Positions 43,332-54,910 of a DNA stretch of 64,000 nt are shown here, piece after piece; position 1 is the stretch's first letter; each line of letters opens with the position of its first letter. Under the pieces are notes generated by a model that saw only the letters and a list, made by a program, of their open reading frames with translations, had not been told where the DNA came from and searched no databases. The stretch spans positions 7,440,001 to 7,504,000 of the forward strand of contig JAULSN010000001.1 in NCBI GenBank assembly GCA_033439765.1. Direction: 5' to 3'. The position numbers were made by a program, and so were the translations under genes. This stretch comes from Lasiosphaeria ovina. Taxonomy: Eukaryota > Ascomycota > Sordariomycetes > Sordariales > Lasiosphaeriaceae.

Positions 43332-44470
43332 AGGCTACATTGAGTCACGTTTTTCTTCTCCCCCCTCCCCCTCCCCCCCCCACTTTTCTTTTCTGTTTTG
43401 GGATAAAACATATCACCACTTTTACTCGGTACTAGCCTATCAAACTTAACAACTCAACTCTGTCTAGGAGGGGAGCTCAATTTGGCAGCGGATAACTACA
43501 CGTGCGGAATATCAAGGAATGATCTGGATTTTTATTTTTTTCCTCTTAAGCTTGTTTGTTTTTGTTTTGTTTTGTTGTCAAATGAGGGGTGAAAGTATGG
43601 TTTTAACAAACGCCGGTATCCACCCGAGCCTCTTCAACTCATCCAACTGGGGCACATCTGTCTGTTATGAGGACGCCTTTTAGGGTTGTCATTCTTTCCA
43701 AGAACAAAGCCTTCATCAAACAGTATCCAGGGGGAATTACTTCAACTTCATATTTTGCTTTGGTTTATCTATCGACGTACCTGCTTAGCCTCTTTCAATC
43801 TGGGGACTTTTTTTTTTCGTTACGATGTCTTTTTCTTTTCTTCATGAAACTTACAAACTGTCTCCCGGGTTGGTTGTGGCCGCGTGTAGGTAAAGGCGAG
43901 AAAAATGGAACAGCTGGATGGTTAACAAAAATGGACAACTCTGTGTTTCCCTTTCTCTTTTTCCTTTCAACTGTGGCTATGTGCCTGGCCTAGGTTTGGA
44001 CATCTTTGTGGTCGAGAAGCACGTTACGGGTAATTAGGTGGGAAACACCTCGTGAAGATACCACTCGTTTTTAAGATTGACATGTCAACACAGTTGAATA
44101 TTATGCTACGATCAATGAGAGTGTTGATTAGGACTTAAGTCACTGGAGAAATTGTTACTTCCACGAAGAAATTTGTAACTATGCAGTGAGGCTTCGATAA
44201 TATACTCAATAGTAATACTTTGAAATTGAGGGATAATACTAGCTGGCATGGATAGTTCCCCATCATGCCTTTTCAATGAATTATGTATAATTAGACGGCA
44301 AACCTCAGACGCAACTGAACTATTATATGCAAAATAAGTCAGGACCAAGCCAATAGCTAGTACATCCAGAACAAACATGCCAATCCTTGCTTTTCACATT
44401 TCAATCACGTGCACGCAGCAACAACGCCACTCCCCAAGTTGACTGTTGATTCTGCACGCCAAGACCCATT
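43332..44470. other. Gene-free stretch, pyrimidine- and AT-rich
   Basis: No coding region recognised. Contains C-rich and T-rich tracts (43358-43390, 43525-43580, 43808-43845) and an AT-rich part from 44050 to 44400. Confidence 0.45.
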
Positions 44471-44966
44471 ATGCGAATTTGCGCATCAGCCGCAACCTCT
44501 GGATCCAATAACACCCACCAGCACCTGCTTCACAGATCTGCTTCACCAACACTGGCTCTCGCGTTCATAACAACACTAGAGAACCATTCTTCCGCCCAGA
44601 CTCACAACTATCGTTTCAACATCCCACAGCCGCTCCCACAGGCCTTCATCTCGACCTCTGTCCGTTCCTTCACGGCTCCCTCCGCACCGCTTATCATGCA
44701 CCACAAACGCCACCGGCAGTTCAGCGCGTCTAACCAGGTCTATTTCCACAAGACCGCCCGCAAACGGATGACGACGGATTAGCCGAGGGCGAAAGGGTCC
44801 CGCCGATGCCGACTTATTACTTTGGCCCGTCGACGTGGCAGATGTTTGAGTGGCGGGAAATTGAGGACCGCATCTTGACCAGGTATCAACGCGTCGTCAA
44901 TATTACTTTCCGGTGGCGTAGATTCTCGCGACGCGCAGCTAGATCGTGGTTGACGGTTGCTGAAGC
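44471..44966 (+). pseudogene. Broken open frame of unknown family
   Basis: Frame 1 runs from ATG 44471 (MRICASAATSGSNNTHQHLL) through RSFTAPSAPLIMHHKRHRQF and VYFHKTARK to a stop at 44780. A frame shifted by one base near 44760 carries on smoothly as QTDDDGLAEGERVPPMPTYY, FGPSTWQMFEWREIEDRI and LTRYQ until a TGA near 44968. The clean continuation suggests one former gene with a frameshift, or a missed tiny intron. I do not recognise the family. Confidence 0.3.
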
Positions 44967-45959
44967 CTGAAGGGTTGCTATTTGAGTAGAATATAGGACA
45001 CATTTTCTGGCCGGGCGGACGTCTCTAAGGCACAATGGGCGTGTGCCTCCTCAAGGTGTACAGGGACAGCCCTATGAGGACATTTGTACAAGCATGTTAG
45101 ATAGATAGCTTGTCTGAGCGACCACGCAGGGACAGCAGCAGAGTCAGACTTGACATAGCTACTACCTCGCCCTATTTCGTTTGTAGAAAGTATTACTCTA
45201 TGTACCCTTTGATAGTGTAGACTATGAAGAGTGTGATTACACCTCAGTCTTTCTTGTCATATCACCGCTTGGTATTAAACCATCTCCTGACTGAGATCTG
45301 CCGCCATCTTTAGGCCCTCGTAAGTCTCAGTTTCTAACGCTATTGCGAATCTGGCAGCCTAACTCCAGACCTCGCTGCCATCGTTGTCACCACATGCATC
45401 GTCACCACCATCGTGCGACGTCCGACGAGGATCACGCCCCCCTTTAGCGTAGCCATTCTCTCAATAGCTCTACCCGCCCCCCTGGGGCCCGCAACCTCAC
45501 CAGCGACATCCTCTCCTGGTTACCCGACACAACCGCGCTCGCGGCGTACGGCATCACCACAACTATTACCAACAAACCTCCAACGTAGCCGCTGACGACG
45601 ACGGCCTCTTCAACTCCGGTTCTTCTTTTAGACACTGGCTCGTCCGTCGCGACTTCGCCATACCCCCTCCCCCCGCCCCACCTCGCGGCAGTTTCACAAA
45701 TTCAGACGCCGCCCTCTACGCAGCCTGCAACGACACTAATTATCGCCTTCTCCCCTGACTATCTTGACCTGAAATATACTACTGGATGGCCTAAGATCGC
45801 CCTCGTTACCGTTACCGAGGCCGTCGCCGTATAGGGCGCCTTTCGCGCGGCCTCGTCTGCCTTCAGGAATACGCTCACCTTGATGCTTGCCTTGTGGTAC
45901 TTTATGATGCTCGCCAGCGGCGAGTGAATATTAGATGGCGGAACTAGTTATGGGGTGGG
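44967..45959. other. Decayed, gene-free stretch
   Basis: Open frames are short and interrupted; from about 45400 the GC-rich segments look like relics of coding sequence (for example FRHWLVRRDF near 45630) but no family can be named. Confidence 0.35.
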
Positions 45960-46271
45960 TTGTATTTGAAGGTTACGCACCGCGCATCGCGCAAATATGA
46001 CACCCCGGCAGAGGAGAGCAAAGGGATGGACGCGCTCCTCGCCCGGGCGGATATCCACGCCATAATCATCGCCCTCCCGATCCTCGCGCAGCCGGCGGTC
46101 ACTAAGCGCGCCGTAGAGGCAGGGAAGCACGTCCTCTCCGAGAAACCGGTCGCGAGGGACTTGGATGCCGCTGGGGAACTATTGGGCTCTATTTCCTTGC
46201 GGGCTTATGACTCTCTCATAACGGCTCTCGATTGCGGCGTCGGTCGGGCGTGGAATAGGATGGAGCGATGA
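45960..46271 (+). pseudogene. Fragment of a Gfo/Idh/MocA-type NAD(P)-dependent oxidoreductase
   Basis: About 75 residues match the Rossmann part of the family: YDTPAEESKGMDALLARADI, HAIIIALPILAQPAVTKRAV and EAGKHVLSEKPVARDLDAAG, the last carrying the EKP signature that holds the catalytic-region lysine. The nucleotide-binding GxGxxG start is missing on the left and the catalytic domain is missing on the right; the frame turns to unrelated sequence after about 46195 and stops at 46271. Intact members are about 350-400 aa, so this is a relic. Confidence 0.6.
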
Positions 46272-48879
46272 AGGAAGAGGAAGACGACGGGCACGCTAAA
46301 CGTCGCTCTGGAAGAAGAGGTCAGCTCACAGCGCTAGTGTGGATAACATTTTTGTCGTAGGCGGGCGTCGGCATGATGTCGGCGTCGAGCGGAAGCTTCT
46401 CGAGAAGATGGCAGTGCGATCGCTGCGAGCTATCCACCATAACGGGGTGGTCCACAAGAATGTCAGCCTTCCGAACACGCTGTTTAATCGCCTCCATCAA
46501 GGCTGCCCCGGAGACATCACCACTTGCTGCGGTGATATATCCAAGCTCCCCCCTTGCGCCTACTGCGCTTGCGGCCTGGATGGGAGTAGTTGGGCTTGCT
46601 AACTGGGCGCGGTGCTGCTGGAAGCAGAGCATTGAGGCCGAGAGAATGCATGCCAATAACACAGACGTGCAGCGTCAGTTGGACCAAAAGAGCCGCAAAG
46701 TGGGGTCGAGACAGGGCGGAGTAGGCAGAAGAGTGCAGTGGAGGACTCCTTGATAGCGGGGGATAGTTGTCTGGGAAAGTGCAATCGGCGCTGTGTTGCA
46801 TCCAAGGTCCAGCGACAGGTTCAATTCGACGAAGATGAAGCATCGAAACATAAGTGACTGGTGTTCGTGGGGCCACTGCATTACGAATAAAACGCTACAT
46901 GCATCGCGCACTCATTCACATTGAGCGCGGCTGCCACCAGCTTGCGATTTCAGCCGCGGACTTGTGCTGGATGCAGAGCGCTGATTGTACCTGCCCAGAT
47001 ACTGTAGCCAATCTCCGCTTTCACAACCCACTAAGTCCTCTGCTGCATTCTCTTCTGCCTACCCCGCGCGCTACCTTGACCCGCACCAAGTCCGAAGAAA
47101 CTTCTCTAGGCTAGCAGATTGCTCGCCATCGCCATCGCCATCACCCCAACACCATCGTGCTCCCCAATCCCTCCATCACTCATCGCTTGCGCGACGCTGA
47201 CAAAGATCAAGACTCGAACCCAGGCGAGGGGACTTCTCCGGTAGGCGAATTGGCCCGTCAAACCCCACAACCCTATCGCTGGCTGATGTCTGGTTGGAGA
47301 GGATACCGCCTTCGACCATCCGCAGACCGCCCCCCAGCGCGCCCCCCTCGAGACCCCTTCCCGGCTGAAAAGAAGCCCCCACGTCCAAATATCGACGGAT
47401 ACATATTCTCGCCCGAGCTTGCCGAACTCGCGTGTGATCGCCTCCGCCACGGCCCCCTCCGCAAGACTACCGACAAGGCCCCCTCGCCGGCAAGACGCTC
47501 GATAAGTATTTCTGCCGCCTGTACCTCGACGCCAAGCTCTTACTCCCCCTAGCGCCCTCATCCGCCGCCGCAGGCGGCCGAACCAAAGCTCGCGACCCCG
47601 TAAGGGCCCTTACGCCGTCATAGCCTAACGAGTACTGGCTGCCGCCGCCGCCGCCCACGAGTCCCCCTCTCCCCGCTCAGCACCGCCCGACCCGCCAAAC
47701 ACAAGCAACCACCCGGAAAACACGGCGAGCTACAGCGCCAACGCGACGCGCGGGATGTGCTTGACGCTGTGCTGAAATGACCATCCGGACTCGACCCGAT
47801 CCCTCCAGGGGGCTGACGAGCTCCAAGGGTCTAGCTGAAGGAGTACCTAGAAGCAGCGCCGCGGTGGCCTCCCGCCCATCGCCGAAGGGGCTGCCTGGTG
47901 CCTCCGAGGACAACGGAGACGGAGACGAAGGCGAAGACGAAGCTAACTCCAAGCTGATCTAGTAACCGTGCCAGTCCCCCACGCGTACGGGCGTCTTCTG
48001 AATCGCTCAGGGCGTCAAGCTCCATCTCACTTATAGCTTCAACGAGTCACCGATGGCTAGCCTACGTCCGGCCGAATAACGGAGATGGAGAGGAGACCAG
48101 ATTCTGGCAGCATGCCTTACGTCAACTGGCAGAGGCGCGGAAAGACGATGGCAACATGGATCCGATTGCAGAACACCGAGGTAAGGGGGGTTGGCGCATG
48201 AGCATGTGAGACGTCAACTGCATGTTCGTGGGATATAAAGTGTGGAGAGATGTAGCCCGCAATACAGCATTATCTGTTCGCCAACACTTTCGGATCCTTC
48301 TGGGCTTTGCGAAGGATCTCCCTCATGGAGGAATAAAGCTCCGATTCCGGCCTCTTCCACCTTCCATCTGGGAATACTTTCCTCCCCACAAAAACCACAG
48401 CATGACCTCACAGTCCTTATAAAAGTTAACCAAAAATTAAGCGACACTCAATTTGCCTTCGACTGTAGTATGATAAACTAAACGTAAAAACACTTCGGAA
48501 GTATAAATCTATAAACGTTAGATAAATAGATAAAAAACGTAGAAGTAGAGTTTGTAGACGTGGAAAAGAGGTTAATTAAATTTTTACACAAATATGTTCT
48601 TGCACTTACGCAATAAGGATTTGAGCGTAAATAGCATACTAGAATAAACCTTACCACGTTGTTAAGACCCGGGAAAAAACACATACAAGGGCCCGCAAAT
48701 TTATCTAACACACTACCCGGGTTTTCAGTCCAAGCCGTGGTATATAATAGAGAAGAGATCCCCTCCAACTGCAAAGCATTACCGGAATGAAAGTCTCCCA
48801 TCCTAGACGCCCCCCTGCCAACATTCCATGCAGCCATCTCGACCGTCCTCGAGCGTTCTGTTCTCTACTGTCAGACAGG
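46272..48879. other. Gene graveyard with diverged inverted repeat and AT-rich 3' part
   Basis: No intact gene. Several GC-rich open frames overlap on both strands without motifs. A diverged inverted repeat lies at about 46690-46805 versus 46970-47090. Bases 48480-48700 are strongly AT-rich. Confidence 0.4.
46690..47090. repeat. Diverged inverted repeat (two ~115-120-bp arms)
   Basis: The reverse complement of about 46690-46805 aligns with 46970-47090: both read TGGATGCA, then GCG(C/T)(C/T)GATTG, CCCAGA, AGTCCTC and CTCTTCTGCCTAC. The translated arms share WMQ(H)SADCT(F/C)PD. Identity is roughly three quarters, with gaps. Confidence 0.55.
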
Positions 48880-50772
48880 TCAAGGTGGAGGAGACTGTTC
48901 CGAGTTGGCCATGGCCTGCTCCATCGCCGGTTTCCTAAAGAGCAGAACATCCTTGATACTTCTCTTGGTCTTCGCCTGGTTCTTCAAGTACAAGGGCTTG
49001 TGCTCTTCGTGGGGATCATGCGCGTGCTCATAGTCGACGTGCACGAAAGCTCTCTCGACCTCGCTCAGTCCCTCGAGCTTTCTCTGCAGGTCTTGTCCTA
49101 TGTCATGCGTTGTCCGTAACGGAAGATGCTCGTCCATGACAATGTCAATCTCGACATAAAAGTTCTGTCCGGCGTGGTACGCTCGGCACTGTTTCACCTG
49201 GGTTAGCCAAAGTACGATGGAATCACGGCTGGTGTTGCACTTACTGTATCAACCTTGTTGATCCTGTCGTCGTGCGTCATGGCCATGTATATGAGCTTGG
49301 AGATGAACTCCTTGGGCGCCGACTTTCCCACCAAAAGCCAGACGTGCTCAAAGGCATTTGTCACCCAAGAGAATAGGATCAGGAGCGCGATGAGGATGGC
49401 TCCGATCGGATCGAGATACCAGACGAACCGGTCTCCCACAATCGACATGACCAGGCCGAAGATGTTGACGACGATGTCGTTGCGGTGGTCGACAAAGAAG
49501 ATCTGGACTGCTGGGAACCTGCGATAAGTGAAGCAATATATCATCATACTAGTCTTGGCGAAGACTGGGGTGGGAGAAAGTCAGCGAAACTGGCAGGGAT
49601 TGGGTAGAGGGCGGACACGGATGCTCACTGGCAATGCCGACGAAAACAAGCGGTATGATTTGGAGCGCCTCTCCATCATGGCTTTCTCCGCCTGCCAGAC
49701 TCCGAACCGACTCAATCTTTTGACATAGTAACCGCGGTAAGCATCAAACAGGGGCTACGGATGAGGCTGACTATCAACTTACCAGGAGCTGAATGGCAAC
49801 CGTTGTCATCAAGGCACAGAATAGGATGATTCCCAGAGTCTCAATCCGAGTACGGCCCTGCAAAGAACCCATCAGTATCATGCTCGACAAGCCACGGTGG
49901 CCGGGGTTCGGGGCACTCACGACAGGATACTTGTACACGCTCGGCCTGGCCGCAAGCCGTGATGTGACAAGCATCACAAACGACGATACCAGATCCATCT
50001 GGATATCGGGTCAATGTCAGCTCCGGGTCGCCTCCTTGACGTGTGGGCCACTTACGAATGCGTCTGCTGCCGTTGCAAAGAGCTAGCTTCCCGGTTAGCA
50101 GTACTCCGAGAGGACGGTTTAAGAGGGCACAACAAACCGACAGAGATCCGGTGGCGATGGCTGCGTACATCTGGATGACGAATAGGCACAGGTTGACCAC
50201 AAAGGACATGTTGACGGCGAACTTGATTCGCGGCGCGTACCGGGTATCGTCTATCACGGCATTGGCCTCTTCGTCATCGGCGCCAAGGAACTTGTCGATG
50301 AGCTCATTCTGCCTCGAGTAGTACTTTTTGAGTTTTCTCTTGTTTCCTGCCGGATGATCGATCTTCATCTGTTTCTTGCTGACATTTTCTCGACGGTGGC
50401 GTCCGATGTTCAACGGGTCTCGGGTTTCGATTGCCGAAGACGATGTGTCCCGCCTGGCCGGTGCCCGTGGGGCAGCGTTCGGTCCGGCGTCTGCCGTTTG
50501 GCTTCCGTCGCCGTCATGGCCTGGCTCGACATGGCTGCTCTCTTCTTGTCCTGTCGCGACCAGCGCGACTGGGGAATCCCGGGTATCTGTCACGGCCGTC
50601 AGTCAATCAGCAAACGCACATACATGTTTGGAACCGATCAAGTGGCTGAACGAGCGAGAGACCCGCGATGTTCCGGAGCCGGAGTGGAGTGTGGCCGGCC
50701 ACCAGGACCCATATCCCGGATTAGGCACTTACCTGTCGAAAGAGCAGTGTCTGGGGAAGTTTGACTGGCCAT
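48880..50772 (-). CDS. Cation diffusion facilitator, Mn-type (DxxxD) metal exporter
   Basis: Eight exons: 50733-50772, 50138-50586, 50056-50082 (27-bp microexon), 49921-49998, 49783-49857, 49629-49716, 49245-49564 and 48880-49197; 464 aa, phases consistent. The start was found by placing a 40-bp first exon (ATG 50772, GTAAGT donor). The cytosolic N-terminus contains KKYYSRQNELIDKFLGADDEE, shared with plant and fungal Mn transporters. Metal sites: D170-AFM-D174 in TM2 and D278-HRN-D282 in TM5; DxxxD in both places is the Mn-CDF signature (Zn members have HxxxD). The C-terminal domain has YHAGQNFYVEIDIVMD and HVDYEHAHDPHEEHKP. It likely moves Mn2+ out of the cytosol into an organelle or out of the cell. 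Divergent from a ZIP gene. Confidence 0.9.
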
Positions 50773-53257
50773 CGGGACGGGCCACTGGCTTGTGCGAAGA
50801 ACGAATTACAAGCAACTACACAACATCCACAAGAGGCCGGAGCGAGGTCTGGGCAAGAATTGTCGGACGATCCAATCCAGCGAGCACCTATAGTATTATA
50901 CTGTCCTCTGGGCCATGTCTGGGCAGGGGTAGGAGGTATCGTTTACCTAGTGCACCGGGCACCGCGTCGTATCAACTAACTCCGCCTGCAGTAGACATGG
51001 GAAGGGGGAGAGTCTGTCACGCATCTAGAGCCATCACGGACCTCATGTACAAACACGGTCACACGCTATCTGTGCTCCGGCCCGTTAAACTGCATGTCTC
51101 GCCTATATTCACCCAACCCCTAATGGAGCACAACCTCGATGGAAAGTGAGTGGCCGGTGCGCCGGCAGCTGGTAGAGGTGGATCTAATACGCTCAACCCG
51201 CTTTGTGACACGAGGGTATATGGTGCATCGGCGCTTGCCTGGTAGACCTCTTGGCGCGGTGCCGAGTCCCGAGCAAAGCTCCGAAGCAACACTGCCGTGG
51301 AATGTTCTACGCATGGCGGGCTTGCTGTGACGGCGTCGCCGTCGATGGGTAGTCCAAGCACTTTCCTGGTCGACATTGCTCCGCCGTTGGCTACGAGGGA
51401 AGTGTTTCGACGAGGCGGGACATAAAGAAGCCGCGAACATACTGTGCGGCACCATCTTGTACGATCCGCCTTCAGCCAGGACCCGCGGTTACACACTAAT
51501 GGGGCAGGAGCTCTAGGACACAAGGCGAGCCTTGCGCGCCAAGCCGGCTCTTGGTCGACGGTGTATTTCCAAGGGCCTCTTCAACACTAGCCTTCCCTCC
51601 CTTAGTCGTCGTTGACACGGCAGGTTAGTTGTCAAACGTGCGCCAAGAGTCTGAGTTAACTTGGCGAAAGCACCAAGACCCAAAGAGCCAGGGACTCCCC
51701 TGCTTCCCCGCTTGATCTTGCCTCGTTCCGCGAAGCTTCAGAATGGGAAAGCCTAACCGGACGACACCTGCAATGCAACTTGATCGAAATCATGTGGCAA
51801 AGAGACGTGGGAGTTTTCCTCTCAGGTTGGTGACACATTTGCTATTTTCAAGCTCTAGCTCGTATCTCTTTGACGCCAGAGTCCTCAATTGATGCCAAAA
51901 CTCGACCACCGTGGGCGGATACCCACGGGTTAACCAGTCGACACGCACACGGTGCCGTCCGTCCGTGGAGAAAGGGTGTCACGATCGGGACGCCACCGTC
52001 CCCACCCCAGGCCCAAAATGCCCGAACTGCAGCCGGCAGTCGATCCCGGTTCGCTGCTCCAGAAACCTAGGCTTGTTTCAACACTGACAAATCCGCTGGC
52101 CATTTTCTCTTGGCCGTTGTTTTGCCCCCCTCCCCCCCCCCCCCCCCCCGCGAAATGGTCCCATGCCGTCGATCGCGGAACTCGGAACTCGGAGACTTGT
52201 TTGTGTGATGGAGACGAAGCCATTTATCTTCCGACTCCAAGGCAGTCCCAGGGACGACCCCTGAAGACGACGTCCGTCTTTCGTCACAGTGGATGCAATG
52301 CGATTGATTTTGAGTTTCTTCCAAGCCCCGTTGTAGCCATTTTAGGGCCGGCCGCTAGGAAAGCGGCGTTCAGCACCTTGCGCGCCTACTGAGTTTTGTA
52401 TGTGAACGGCACAGATACGGTTGCTAGTTCAGTTTGTCGTCGATGAAGCTGTCGCCAAGGTCATGAACCCAGAAGAGGAAACACAGGCGGAAATCCGGCT
52501 TGGCCGGCTCGCCGGATTCGTCGATACAGCCAAGTGACGGCCCTGTCAGCTTGGCGCCATGCCTCCAACGATCACATAGTTGGAAGTAACGAAGAGACTC
52601 CGGCTGCATCCAAGTTGTTGATCAACACCAATATATGTCCATCCTCAAGGGATAAGACTCTTGGCGGGTGAATGAGGCTTGGCTAACCAGTGTCTCTGGG
52701 GCTCCGTGACCTCGCTATCTTTCCCTGGGGGGATTCTGGCGGCGAGTACAGGATTGCCCTGGCTCCCCGAGCACACGACTCGCGGCACATCTTGCCCAGC
52801 GCGACTCATCGATCATCAGCCATGGCATCATGCGTGTTACAAAGACAAACGGCCTCCTTGGGTCTGAAAGATGTTCCTCGGGTTCTCGGTTCTGGGGGCG
52901 TCGAGGTGTTCTATTCTGTTCTCTTGCAGTTGCCGTCCTCTGGAAGGACTTGGTGTTAAGTCTGCTTCTTAATTCGTGTCTTGGCCCTCGCTTTTCATCG
53001 CCCCTTTCTGTCAATTCTTCCCCTTTTCGGTTTTCTTTTTTTCTCTTTTTTTTCTTTTTTTTTTTCTTTTCTTCTTTCCGGCCTAGGGATTGACGCCCTT
53101 TGCTCGATTTTCTCCCTTCTTTGGAGGAGCCGCCGGGCGGCTCCGCGCTTAGCAAACTCACTCACTTGTCTTCTGCAACTTCCCTCTCCAGGCGAGACGG
53201 GATCGAAGGAACGATAACTCTGGGCCCTAGGCCTCCAAGGGGAGAAACCGCTTTGGA
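50773..53257. promoter_or_regulatory. 2.5-kb divergent region between CDF and ZIP transporter genes
   Basis: No gene recognised. A C-run lies at 52125-52149 and a long polypyrimidine tract (CT/T-rich, about 53018-53090) precedes the ZIP start, as in many strong fungal promoters. No metal-response element could be assigned by eye. Confidence 0.5.
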
Positions 53258-54910
53258 ATGGCTTCTATGGGTGACGCAAAACCGCTTTGCGGAGGAAGCG
53301 ACGGCGAGGAAATCGGCGAATATGATCTTGGCATCCACGTCTTGGGACTGTGTGAGTTCGCTCATAGGCCTAAATCTCCCTCGAGATACATGGCGATGTG
53401 TTTACCTGACTGACAAGTGTCCCCCCCTTTTTTTTTCTTTTTTTAGTTTTGGTCTTGATATTTTCAATCTTTGGTGCCGGCTTCCCCGTCGTCGCGAAGA
53501 AGGTTAAGTGGATCAAGGTGCCGACCAGAGTGTTCTTTATTTGCAAACACTTCGGCACGGGCGTCCTAATCGCTACCGCTTTCGTGCATGTAAGAGAAAC
53601 ACGGCTCCCAACAGAGAATCAGGGGGGCAGAATATGAAGGGCTGACGCGAAAGAGAAAAACAGCTCCTCCCCACGGCTTTTGGAAATCTCATGGATCCGT
53701 GCCTCCCGGACCTGTTCACCAAGCAGTATCCAGCAATGCCCGGAGTTATTATGATGGGCTCGATGTTTTGTCTCTTTGTCGTCGAGATGTGGTTGAACGG
53801 GAAGACAGGCGGCCATTCCCACGGCGGACCCATGGGCTTCGAGGGTCATGCCCGCCCAGCAGGAGGACAGGCTCCTCTTGCTGGCGCAGGAAATATGGAC
53901 ACGCGCCCGCAGAGACCCCCCCGATACTCCAGTGACATCGACTTTGAGATTGAAGACATGGAGTACGAGAAAGAGGTAGCGCAGATGAATTACGACGAAA
54001 AAAGGACATACCGGAATGAGGATCCGTTTGCTGACGCCAATGAAACCGCTCTCGAGTCTGAGATGCCACCGTGGTTCGTGGTCTTTTACGAGCAATACGT
54101 CCGCCAGCGCCTCCAGCTGGTGAAGATGATCAAGGAAGCTGCCCCGCCGCAGCAGCCGCAGAACACCATGGACGCCCAACGCCAATCCGTCGTCGCCCAA
54201 GCGCCGCCGGCCTTCGATTCGTCCTACATTGACGTTGAGACGGGCCAGGCGGTCGACCCCCTGGTCTTCAAGAAGATGTCGATGAACATCACCCTGCTCG
54301 AGGGAGGCATCCTGTTCCACTCCGTCTTCGTGGGCATGACCATCAGCATCACCATCGACGGCTTCATCATCCTGCTCGTCGCCATCCTGTTCCACCAAAT
54401 GTTCGAGGGCCTGGGTCTCGGCTCCCGCATCGCCGCCGTCCCGTACCCCCGCGGCAGCATTCGCCCGTGGGTCTTGGTGGTGGCTTTCGGTACCACGGCC
54501 CCCATCGGACAGGCCATCGGGCTTTTGGCCAGGAACTCGTACGACCCAAACAGCGCCTTTGGGCTGATCATTGTCGGCGTCTTCAATGCCATGTGAGTTG
54601 CTGGCTTTTTCTCGTCTTCTCTATCTGTATATCTTAGAGGCTAATTTATGACCAATTCAGCTCGTCTGGTCTCCTTCTCTATGCCGCCCTCGTCGATCTG
54701 TTAGCCGAGGATTTCCTTTCCGAGGAAGCACAGCGGACTTTGAAGAAAAACGACAAGGTCTTGGCATTCAGCTTTGTCCTACTAGGAGGTATGTGATATT
54801 CGGCTGCGATGCAGAGTTGGGGAACATGTTTCGAAATTTCAGAAGCGGCTGACATTTATCTCTCTCTTATTTCAGCCGCCGCCATGTCGGTCGTCGGCGC
54901 CTTTGCATAA
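53258..54910 (+). CDS. ZIP-family divalent metal (Zn/Fe) transporter
   Basis: Five exons: 53258-53351, 53447-53589, 53664-54592, 54661-54788 and 54876-54910; 442 aa, phases consistent. ZIP features: TM1 LGLFLVLIFSIFGAGFPVVA, TM2/3 HFGTGVLIATAFVHLLPTAF, a cytosolic loop with GGHSHGG and a long acidic/Gln-rich insert, TM4 LFHSVFVGMTIS (the metal-site HSxFVG), TM5 ILFHQMFEGLGLG (HQxFEG), TM6-8 from WVLVVAFGTTAPIGQAIGL to AAAMSVVGAFA. The conserved His and Glu of TM4 and TM5 are present. ZIP proteins carry Zn2+ or related ions into the cytosol. The extended loop resembles fungal plasma-membrane ZIPs of the Zrt1/2 type more than intracellular ones. Head-to-head with the CDF gene. Confidence 0.92.

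Noticed and set aside
47205..47235. Possible tRNA B-box (GGTTCGAGTCT) on the minus strand
   Set aside because: The flanking T-stem does not pair and no A-box or acceptor stem can be drawn.
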